Origin: Acanthaster planci
Lineage: Eukaryota > Echinodermata > Asteroidea > Valvatida > Acanthasteridae
Length of the DNA: 32,330 nt
Direction: 5' to 3'
Assembly (NCBI RefSeq): GCF_001949145.1
Contig: NW_019091543.1
Location: 536,409-568,738 of the forward strand
Shown: positions 19,489 to 27,932 of the stretch, piece after piece
Position numbering within the stretch: position 1 is the first letter of the stretch
Layout: every line of letters starts with the position of its first letter
Program-made: the position numbers and the translations under genes
The notes under the pieces: generated by a model
Database searches by the model: none
What the model saw: the letters and a program-made list of their open reading frames with translations, nothing else
What the model was told of the DNA's origin: nothing

Positions 19489-20515
19489 GCTACATGCATG
19501 ACTGAACTGGATCAATTTGCCTTGAAAAACACTAGCAAGCCCATTTCTTCCAACTGGCGTTGCACTGGTTTTTAGACTGCTGTCTCCCATGATGCAACAA
19601 GTGTGCTTGACACTTCCTGTGAACACCTCTTGCTTGCTGACTTTCCCCGATAGTTTCCAGGCAGCTAGCTGAAGAGATGGATGGATGGAACAGTGGATGA
19701 ACTTCATGTTGATTGAGTGGTAAATGGAGAAGATTCTGTCTCTTGGGAAGGCCTGGACTGGCAATGGCAAGACAAAAGTTTGGGGTACCAGGCTTGAGTT
19801 GGCCAAACTGTGGAGTGATCAAAACCACTGTTGCCCTTTCCTCTTGAATCTTTCGGATACATTTGGAAATCAGAAGAAACAGTGGAAAAACATAAGCCTT
19901 CAATGCCTTCCAGATGAGAAGAAATGCATCTACTTTCCATGCTAGTGGGTCCAGATTCCAGGACACAAATTTCTCTAGCTGAGCATTCAGCCGGGTTGCA
20001 AACAAATCTACCAGTGGGGTGAAATTCAACCTGAGCATGACCTTGTGGGAAAATCCCGGAAGAAGACCCCACTCTGTCCAGTCATTAAAGGTTCTCAAAA
20101 GATTGTCTGCCGTGACGTTGTGCGAGCCTGCCAGATGTTCTGCCAAAATGATGATGTTCTTCTCCAGGCACTGTGACCAGATCTTTACTGTGAGCTGGGT
20201 GAGTTCCCTGGAACGTGTCTCCCCTTTGTGATTTACATATGCTACCGTTGTGGAATTGTCCACCTGAAGATGAACATGAAGACTGCCAACAACTCCAGGT
20301 AGTTTTTATGATTTTGTTGCTCTTGAATTGACCATCGATCTCATGTTGTCAACTGCTTCATGCCAGCACCCCAGCCCAAAGTAGAGGCATCCCCCTGAAT
20401 CACTCTGTCTGTAGAACAAAGGAGCATATTATTGCCATTCCATACCTGGAGATAGGCAATCCACATGCTGAGCTTGCTTATTGCCTCTTGGGACAGAGGG
20501 ACTAAGGTCTTGACG
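19485..20515 (-). pseudogene. DIRS-like element: RNase H and recombinase start
   Basis: Minus-strand frames encode features of DIRS/Ngaro polyproteins. These are an RT-end segment (SKLSMWIAYLQVWNG), RNase H (GDASTLGWGA, a LELLAVF helix, DNSTTVAYVNHKG, HLAGSHNVTAD), and a VDLFATRLNAQ-SWNLDPLAWKVDAFLL-AYVFPLFLLI block. Then come a VWPTQAWYPKLL segment in a second frame and the beginning of a tyrosine recombinase (SWKKWAC). Stops near 20265-20340 and a frame switch near 19800-19850 show decay. The recombinase continues at 14900-15065 after the inserted element C. RT itself is missing, because the sequence changes to an unrelated repeat near 20515. DIRS elements integrate by tyrosine recombinase and not by a DDE integrase. 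Confidence 0.82.
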
Positions 20516-20523
20516 ACATTTTC

Positions 20524-20940
20524 ATTGAAAAGCAAAAAAGCCCTATGCTCTGTTGGAAACAGACATAGAAGCTCTCGTTCTTCTTCTTCTCCTCCTTGTT
20601 CTTCCGTCAAAACCCTGTTCGTTTTGTACAGGGTTTTTCTGCACGCCACTTTAGTCCGTTTGCAAGTTGGTATCTTCATCAATGTTGCCTCAAGCAAAGA
20701 CCTGGTGGCAAAGATGTGCCGCAAAGGATGACGTCATGATGGCCCATTGACTTTCTACACGTTTTCAAGCCACAATTTTGGTAACTTAGTGATGTTTGAT
20801 TGTTGACAAAGTGATAGCCAACAAAGACCCTGATGCAAGATTTATTGAAAATGAATGATGCCATGATGATGTCATCACCTTATTTTGTATTGATTTTTTA
20901 ATATTTCATTTTTCCCCATAGGTTTTGTTCACCTTTTTTG
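20524..20940 (-). repeat. Right-arm composite repeat, first copy
   Basis: Contains AAAAAAGCCCTATGCTCTGT, a TCTCGTTCTTCTTCTTC pyrimidine tract, CAAAGATGTGCC, a perfect TGACGTCA (20729-20736), and the reverse complement of the left-arm blocks at 7490-7620 (GTCAATGGGC, AAGTTACC, GTCTTTGTTGGCTATCAC). A second diverged copy of its first half follows at 21516-21800. The resemblance to 7479-8780 in opposite orientation is clear by eye. Confidence 0.75.
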
Positions 20941-21063
20941 ACTGGGCATTAAAATCTGTAATCTTCAAAGGCTTTTATCTCCTAAAGTACATGTCCAAGC
21001 TGGTTTAAATCTTGCAGATATCTTGAAAAGGGAGTGTTCTAGAGGAATATTGACCTTATGTGG

Positions 21064-22440
21064 TGATAATATCATCAGGAGACGAGTCACATGACATTAA
21101 ATGTGCATTCTTTACGGCCCTATATCTCCCAAAGTACATGTCCTATTGGGTTCAAATGTTGCAGATATCTTGCAAAGGGAGTGCTTTAGAGATATATTGA
21201 CATGATCTGATGATGACTTCATCAGGAGACAAGTCACGTGACATTAAAGGTGCACTGTTGAAAGCCCTTTATTTCCTGAAGTACATATCCCATTGGTTTC
21301 AAACGTTGCAGATAACAAGGAAAGGAGGTGTTCTAGATGAAATTATACCTGATGTGATGATGACTTCATCAAATGAGGAGTCAAATTACATTTTATTTAA
21401 AGCACATTATTTCCTGAAGTACATTTCTGATTGGGTTGAAAAATTGGACCCAAATAGTCATGATGACAGATTTTCACCATCAGGTTTGTGCAGTAGATTG
21501 TTTGTTCAACTTAAAAGGCATACGAAAAAGCCCTCTGTTCTGTTGGCAAACAGACAGATGACCTCTCGTTTTCTTCTTCTTCCCTCAAATCTCATTTCTT
21601 TTGAACGCATTTGTTCTCCGCAGCACTTTAATTCCTTTAATTTAAGAGTCAATCGTCATCAAAGTTGCTTCAAGCAAACATGGCAAAGATGTGCCATGAA
21701 CATGATGTCATGATGACGGTATCACCTGATTTTTTTTTTAATTTTGGGTATTTATTTTTCTCTATAGGTTTTGTACACATTTTTCAACAGCCACACTTCA
21801 GCACTTTTATCGGTTTGACTGATTATATATTAGGTGCATACTCTTCGTCCACCAGCTAGAGAGGGTCTGTCAAGAAAATTGTGATCATGACATCATCAGG
21901 TGTCATATGACAGGGCATTTAATGTGCAAGCTTTGAAGCCCTATATCTCCTGAAGTAAATATCCCATTGGGATGAAACTTTGCAGATATCCAGAGGGGAA
22001 TGTGTGATACAGGAAAATTGACCTCATGGGATGATGACATCATCACTTGAGAAGTCACGTGACATTAAAGGTGCAACCTTTCAAGCCCTATATCTCCCAA
22101 AGTGACTGTCCCAGTGGGTTGAAACTTTGCAGATATCTTGAAGGGGATGTGTGATAGATGAAAATTGACCTCATGGGATGATGACGTCATCAATTGACAA
22201 GTCATATGACATTAATGATACATCATTTAAAGCTCTATATTGCTTGAAGTACATGTACATGTCCCAGCAGGTTGAAACTTTGCTGACATCTGGAAGGGGT
22301 TGTGTGATAGACGAAAATTGACTTTGTGGGATGATGACTCCATCAGTCGACAAGTCATGTGACATGAAAGGTGCATCCTTTAAAGCCTTAAATCTGAAAA
22401 AGTACATGATGACATCATTAAGTGATTTCTCATTAAATGT
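21064..22440 (+). repeat. 147-bp satellite array, right arm
   Basis: Units share a TGATGACGTCATCA-like core, then CAAGTCACGTGACATTAAAG, CCTATATCTCCTGAAGTACA, CCCATTGGGTTGAAACTTTG and CAGATATCTTGAAGGGG. Core starts are at 21064, 21211, 21358, then 21885, 22032, 22179, 22332 and 22407. The spacing is exactly 147 bp four times, then 153 and a shortened 75. Between 21440 and 21880 the array is interrupted by a copy of the composite repeat. Perfect TGACGTCA is at 22182-22189; GTCACGTGAC is at 21233-21242 and 22054-22063. Open frames here are not genes. Confidence 0.85.
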
Positions 22441-22572
22441 TGAATATTTCGATATTGTGTTAAATTTTTTAAAACCACGTACAATGAACTGTGGCCTCCA
22501 GCAACATTCTCTTTGTGTCAAGTGTCAGAGTATAATTTGGTCTTCAATTCATTTTGTGTGGGTCAAATCATG

Positions 22573-22610
22573 TGACCCTTCCTTCCGGTTGAAACCGGAA
22601 GTGGGCTTAT
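22573..22610. promoter_or_regulatory. ETS-like near-palindrome
   Basis: CTTCCGGTTGAAACCGGAAG is a 9-bp stem with a 2-base loop. It holds two inverted copies of the ETS core CCGGAA, one in a full ACCGGAAGT context. Whether it acts as a binding site or a small hairpin is unknown. Confidence 0.3.
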
Positions 22611-22844
22611 TGTTTAAAAGTGGTAATAGATATTGACTTGTTTTCAAAGGTGTTAGTCTTTTGGAGTATTGTACTCTTCAAAACATCTACTGATGACATC
22701 ACGCAATTGTCAAGCGCCTTCTACCGACAGAATGAAAATTCTGAAAAATGAGTGTTGAACAGATGTCAGATTTGTCCGAATCACCTGAAAATTAATGTGG
22801 ATGATAATCGTCACCTAGTTAACATGTGTGAAATTTGGGGCCGA

Positions 22845-22865
22845 TGACGTCATCAGACCGGAAGT
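22845..22865 (+). promoter_or_regulatory. CRE-ETS composite motif
   Basis: TGACGTCA (22845-22852) is followed four bases later by ACCGGAAGT (22857-22865), that is, consensus CREB/ATF and ETS sites side by side. Such pairs occur in housekeeping promoters, but no adjacent gene is identified, and the CRE part may derive from the neighbouring satellite. Confidence 0.3.
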
Positions 22866-25790
22866 TATAATAAAAAGTCTTTACCGTAAGTGATGTAAGC
22901 GTGAATTGTCCATTAGATGATAGTTAAAACATTGGAGTCAACTGCATGAAGTGCGTAACTTGTGTACTTCTTCACACAGTTATCTGCCGACGACAAAAAA
23001 CCCTCACAGTATTTGCGTATTCCAAAATCCCATTCGCATACTGTGCATTGGCTACTGTGTGCATGGACGTACAATATCTGCCTGTAACATAGGCGGCGCA
23101 TATTGCACAGGGCATAATACTCAAGAGCTGGCAAAATACCAAACATGTAGCAAAGAAAGCGTGTGAATATGTATTGTCATGCTAGCAAGGAGGGTAGTGG
23201 TCCCATAGGAGTTTTGAACTGCGGACTTTACGACAGCTGTTAGATTTCCGGACGTTCCAATTTCCTTTATTATTAAACCAAAAGAGTTTCCCGAAACAGT
23301 TCAGTGTTCAAACAAACACAATGTTCGTCTTATTTTGTTTTTTTTAATTTTGATACACTTTTTCATTATCTATGCAATGTGTGCAATTTTATTTTGTCAC
23401 TCCAAAACATCAGTTTTCAAAGTCTTTGTACGAATTTGGCTAAGACTGGCGAACAGCACGTTGACCACCACAGGACAGCTAAGTTCATAAAAAACAAAAT
23501 GTGCAATTTCATCACAAGGACTGATCATGAGATATCATAAAATCTCTTTTCGTATAACTTCCGCATTAAAAAATGATTCAAATAAAACACACAATCTTAT
23601 ATTTATCCTGAAAATAAGTCCAGAAGAAAGGGTTCGATAAGGGCAATAATTGCACATGAACACTTCGGGAACACAGCCTAATACAAGCAACTGTGCAAGC
23701 ATTAAATTTTGATGTTGTCAGATCATGCGAGATACCAACGATTACATGAATATTCATTTCCCTATACTTCAGTACTCTAAGATTTAAGGATGTAGATTCC
23801 CAACGAAAAATTGGGCAATGATCATAGGGTACAAAGGGGTCTTATGGTTGTGGAACAGGTGGTGCGTAGCAAGCACTCACTGCGCTCTGGCTATGGACAT
23901 ACCAGAAAGTGGAACTGGCCAGTTGTTATAGCCCAGGCAGTTTAAACTCCATCTATGTCTTTCTTCCAAGCGGTGATTATGCTCACCGTCTAATCCATGA
24001 CTGCAGTTTTGAGGCATTTTAGATTCCCAGGCAATCAAGGTGGTCTTTGTGGACAAACACGACAGACAGTGGGCAATTGCGATTCCCAGGCCTCCAGAGA
24101 ATCCTACCAGAACCAACTTCTAACAAGCTCTCCACCAAAACATGAAAAAGATAATGAAAAAATGTCCCTACCCAACCTCAGTATAAACTGCTACATATTG
24201 ATATTTTACGAGTTCAGTCGTTGAAATTTTCTGCACTATAACGTCATCTGCTTGCACAAAAAATCATTGTCTGCTAGAAAATAAAGTGCCCATGCGCACA
24301 GAAAGTACCGCTCAGAATCGGTTGATTTGTGTATCAGCGGCACCCTCTTTAGATTATTGTTAGTGCAATGCCACTGTGCGCGTACGTGCGGTTTTCTTCC
24401 GCACCCAATCATGCGGAGTTGCAAAACCAGTGTCTATTCAATACCGTTAACAACTAGTAGCTTTCCCTTCTAATCCTTGGGGAAATAATGGCCACTTGTC
24501 ACTTTCCAACATAAAAAACACCGACTGTTTTATCATGTTGATGTTCGGGAATTACAAATAGCAACTGAATACATGTAGTGTTTGGTAGGTTCTGTGCACA
24601 AATTATTGGGAACCTAGGATGATGTTCGGTACAGCCAAATGTTCGGTATAGCGGCGTTCCACTGTATATGGACACCAGTAATTATTCCCAACAGTGACCT
24701 ATTAACTATCAGAAAGCAAAAAAATGTCTAGGAGAGTTCGATTTAGGAGGGGAAATACTGAGTCATTTACTTAGAAAACTCTTTGAATTTTTCAGACCAG
24801 TCTCTTGTACCCGTTGTCAAGGGATGTCCGCATATGGAGATCTTTCCGCAAGTACCCCCACTGGGCTGCACAGTATAGTGAGAAAGTTCTTAAACTCTGT
24901 GCTAGACAATAGCAGTGACAGGTGGACCTTTTTCACCCATGTGACTAAATGTAAACAATACCACCACTTGTGGACTGCTTTGGCCTCAGTAATCACATAC
25001 ATTCCTATGGGCAGCTTAAAGTTTCAACCACATACAAGCGCCCATGCGAACGCTGCATGCTTGACTAGTGTATCTTGAATAGGTAGATTACCATCACAAC
25101 ACTATGTGCTTATTACCGTCACAGCACATCATAGGTCCAGCACAATAGTGACATCACTGGAAAAAGGTCTATACGACCCATTCTCAGCAGTCAACTGTCT
25201 CCTGCTTAACAACTTCAATTGTCCCATAATAAGCATGGCCTTCTGAACTTCATGACTGCAGACCAATCACCTCAACTTCTGTCATAATGAAATGTTTAGA
25301 ACACATCATTATAAAACATCTTTTGGAACCTTTAGCAAAACTGTATTGACCAATTTCACTTTGCATACCACCCCTACGAATCCATTGAGGATGTATTGTT
25401 ATGTCTGATGTTTGCAATCCAACAATATACTAATTCCACTTGTTAGGCATTTTGTAGTAGTGACTAAAGATTGATTAATTGGATCAGATTGGTAATTGGA
25501 TTGATTTGGATTGGATGGGATTGGGTTTTGTTTTAGATTTAGTTTCAGTTTCAATTGTAGTTTTAGTTTCGGGTTCGAGTTCAGGTTCTGGTTCGGGTTT
25601 AGTTTAGTTTTAGGTTTTAGTTTTAATAAAAAGCAAACTGAATGGTTATTTCTTCAAATGGATGCAATTCCTTCGTTGTTAAAATTCCTTTCTCAACTTG
25701 AAATTTGCAAATTCAAATTACTCATACAACGCAACAGCTAATCTTCAAGAAATGTTTAAGATAATCATTTTTGTGTTTTTCTTTACACAG
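22866..25790. other. Long interval without recognised gene; low-complexity tract near its end
   Basis: No secure gene is seen. At 25460-25630 the sequence becomes low complexity (GGATTGGATTGGATGG, then repeated TTTAG/TTTCAG/TTCGGG words), which gives a spurious Phe-rich frame. An 84-codon frame at 24824 and a 79-codon minus frame at 23877-24116 lack supporting signals. Part of this stretch is expected to be the upstream intron of the homeobox gene, because the exon at 25791 follows a splice acceptor. Confidence 0.5.
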
Positions 25791-26145
25791 TAATAGAAGA
25801 TTACATTGGCAGTTACATCAAGATCTTCCGTCCAACCATAGTTACACTAAACTCCCACCAGCTCCATTTTGCCATACCAAAACCCATCTGTTCTCGAAGC
25901 ATTGGCTTTTCAAATAAATCGGCAGCATCGGAAGTGGGACAGAGGGAAGCGCCACTTGCTGCTACTCTGCCGATTAAACCAAGACGCCCACGTCGACGAC
26001 GAACAACTTTCACCCAGACACAGCTTTCAGTTTTGGAGAGGAAGTTCCATTGCCAAAAGTACCTAAGTGTAGCTGAGAGAGGCACTCTTGCTGATCGACT
26101 TAATTTAAATGAGACGCAGATCAAGACATGGTACCAAAATCGAAG
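25791..26145 (+). CDS. Homeobox gene, internal exon (Bar/NK-like homeodomain, partial)
   Basis: A pyrimidine-rich acceptor (TTTTTCTTTACACAG, ending at 25790) opens a frame that stays open for 118 codons to a donor (CGAAG/GTAAG, intron from 26146). About 65 residues of linker precede a homeodomain that starts near [14 protein letters not shown]. It has Leu16, Phe20, QKYLSVAER, Leu40, and helix 3 [10 protein letters not shown] with Trp48, Tyr49, Gln50, Asn51 and Arg53. Thr47 with Tyr49 in TWYQNRR is typical of Bar-type (BarH, Barx) and some other NK-like classes. The exon breaks in codon 53 after two bases, so the end of helix 3 lies in another exon, which is not in the window. It is a DNA-binding transcription factor. 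Orthology is unresolved: the middle ([19 protein letters not shown]) does not clearly match a family I know. Confidence 0.9.
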
Positions 26146-26216
26146 GTAAGAAACTACATTTTTCTGTCACAAAGAACTTTTTGGCATAGTATCAGTACCA
26201 TAATCCCAGAAGTATG
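26146..26216 (+). other. Homeobox intron start, 71 bp
   Basis: Begins GTAAGAAAC and runs to the first LTR base at 26217. The rest of the intron is occupied by the tandem LTR elements up to the window end. Confidence 0.8.
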
Positions 26217-26343
26217 TGTTGTGATAGGAACTATCTTATGAGCGCATGTATACAGTGGTGAATAAACTCTCGGTAACTGGTTGGAAGCTTGCAACAACTC
26301 CTGTCTCCGCTCCCGCTTTATTGCCATCGATAATATCACATCA
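26217..26343 (+). repeat. LTR 1 of the D family
   Basis: 127 bp, TGTTGTGATA...TATCACATCA with near-perfect 10-bp terminal inverted repeats. Identical to 26967-27093. An AATAAA is at 26261-26266 in the same direction as the homeobox gene. The 5 bases before it are GTATG; the matching target copy would be beyond the window. Confidence 0.93.
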
Positions 26344-26551
26344 TGGTGGCAGCGGTGAAAAAAACTCAGTTGGGAGCGCACTCTGTGGTACTGTCATAAA
26401 TACGACGGACTTTCAGGAAGTCTCCGACCAACCCTGGTGCACAATCGACCGCCAGCCGAGCTCGGAGACAACGTTTGCCCGACCGAGGAGCTGACAGCCA
26501 TATTCCTGCGTGTATTGTGTGCATGCACTACACCGCCACGCCGTAGACAAC

Positions 26552-26966
26552 ACGATCCGGCCGAGTACGCAGAAAGCCTGCTCGGTACATGTGACTTACC
26601 TCACCACGTTCCAAACATCGTTGTGGTTTTGCCAACCTTCTAGTTTTCTTGCCACAGTTAAAGTTGCATAGTAAAAGTAGTGTTAGTTTTAGTAGTTAAC
26701 AAAAAGAAGTAAACTGGAACTCCATACCAACTAAACAGTTTACAAGTTCATTTAATGTTTTTATGAAAGTGTCCAGACAAAATGAACATGGCGTTCTAGC
26801 CCGTGAATTATGTCAGCACTACCAGTTTTTAAAGCATTGTTAAACCATAAAAGTTGAGCTTCTCAAGTTGCATGGGGCACAACTTAAGCACTTGGTGGAT
26901 TACAGATAAAATTAGTTATATATGTACTTTATATTCCACAAATTTTATCTTCAAAAAGGGGGGGGG
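26552..26966 (+). other. D-family pol end, 3' untranslated region and polypurine tract
   Basis: 26552-26801 matches 32081-32330 with only about two differences, covering the last pol codons and the 3' untranslated region. The end, AAAAAGGGGGGGGG at about 26953-26966, abuts the next LTR and is the plus-strand primer. The copy predicts that D's own 3' LTR lies about 165 bp beyond the window end. Confidence 0.88.
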
Positions 26967-27093
26967 TGTTGTGATAGGAACTATCTTATGAGCGCATGTA
27001 TACAGTGGTGAATAAACTCTCGGTAACTGGTTGGAAGCTTGCAACAACTCCTGTCTCCGCTCCCGCTTTATTGCCATCGATAATATCACATCA
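26967..27093 (+). repeat. LTR 2, shared by the deleted copy and element D
   Basis: 127 bp, identical to LTR 1. It serves as 3' LTR of the deleted copy (preceded by a purine tract) and as 5' LTR of D (followed by a PBS). An AATAAA is at 27011-27016. Confidence 0.94.
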
Positions 27094-27111
27094 TGGTGGC
27101 AGCGGTGGGAT
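27094..27111 (+). other. Element D primer binding site
   Basis: TGGTGGCAGCGGTGGGAT follows the LTR without a gap. It is complementary to the 3' end of an animal leucine tRNA as I remember that sequence (...ATCCCACCGCTGCCA plus CCA), so leucine tRNA is the probable primer. In the deleted copy only the first 14 bases are kept. Confidence 0.75.
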
Positions 27112-27932
27112 ATTCCTGCGTGTATTGTGTGCATGCACTACACCGCCACGCCGTAGACAACGCGTGACGACGACCGCGAGCAAGACAGCGCTGCTAACTG
27201 CAACGCAACGAGCCACACCGCTCGCCCTACCCAACCAGAACTACACTTCTGTCCACGGAGCTGCAAAGAACACTACGGCAAACACCCAACCTTATTGTTT
27301 TGTCGTAAAATCCAGCCATTATTTTGCGATTTTGGCGAGGACTACTTCGCTAGCGAAACTACCGGCGTAGACACACACGCCGCTCCGAGTGTTGACCAGT
27401 GTAGTGACTTTCATTCACCGCCATATATGGTTTTTGGTGACGTTTAACGTATCAACATATTCACCCGCCAAAGCTGAGTCTGCGCGGAGTCCCCAACTTG
27501 TGAATTAACGGCGACCTTTGACCGGATTCATCCGCCACTACTACGAGCCGGAACTGTGCGCCGCAGATGGTGCTACAGCCGATACAACACGGTGCGGAGG
27601 CGAACCAGGATTTCCCAGGAGCAACAGCCAAAACCGAGCGAAACAGCGAGCCGGCGATATCAAGAACTGTTCCTCAAGAGTTTCCTACCTGTGCAGCTAC
27701 CGGAGCTCGGACCTGGCGAACATTGACTAGACTGTAATTTGTATAATTTCACAGCAGTGTACATTTTTGCTTCTGATTACTTGCCCATGGCCTGTGGTGG
27801 GTTAGCAGTTGCCATATATTTTGAAAGTGAAATTTAGCATGTTCAGTGTTCCTTGATATTTTTAAGCCACAATTATTATTGCTACTGTTCCAATTTTAAG
27901 TAATCAAGGGTACACGATAGCCATAAACCACA
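27112..27932 (+). other. Element D leader
   Basis: Untranslated leader of about 820 bp, G/C-richer in its first 600 bp, with several short open frames (for example 27518-27730) that have no recognisable content. The main start at 27933 has CCACAATGT context. Confidence 0.65.

Larger units (their letters stand above)
26217..27093 (+). mobile_element. Internally deleted derivative of element D
   Basis: Two identical 127-bp LTRs (26217-26343 and 26967-27093) flank only 623 bp. The interior is a 14-base PBS match, a 143-bp segment absent from D (26358-26500), 51 bp shared with D's leader (26501-26551), then a direct jump to the last codons of pol and the 3' untranslated region (26552-26966) with a G-rich purine tract. 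It encodes no protein and could move only with enzymes from D. The right LTR is also the 5' LTR of D. Confidence 0.92.

Noticed and set aside
21210-22636. Several 60-170 codon frames
   Set aside because: They lie in the satellite array and composite repeat and recur with the repeat unit.
23877-24116. Minus frame with GFSGGLGIAIAHCLS, faintly like a nucleotide-binding glycine motif
   Set aside because: Only a short resemblance, with no following dehydrogenase motifs or splice signals; chance is likely.
24590-24670. GTTCGGTATAGCGGCGTTCCACTGTA, reminiscent of DNA transposon ends
   Set aside because: No matching inverted partner or target duplication could be found nearby.
24824-25078. 84-codon frame MSAYGDLSASTPTGLH... 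upstream of the homeobox exon
   Set aside because: A GTATAG donor after codon 16 would give a phase compatible with the homeobox exon, but the donor is weak and there is no homology or conservation to support it as exon 1.
25511-25741. Phe-rich open frame
   Set aside because: Generated by a T-rich low-complexity tract (TTTAG/TTTCAG words).
26246-26643. Open frames within the deleted LTR copy
   Set aside because: They read through LTR, primer site and a pol-end remnant; no protein domain is present.
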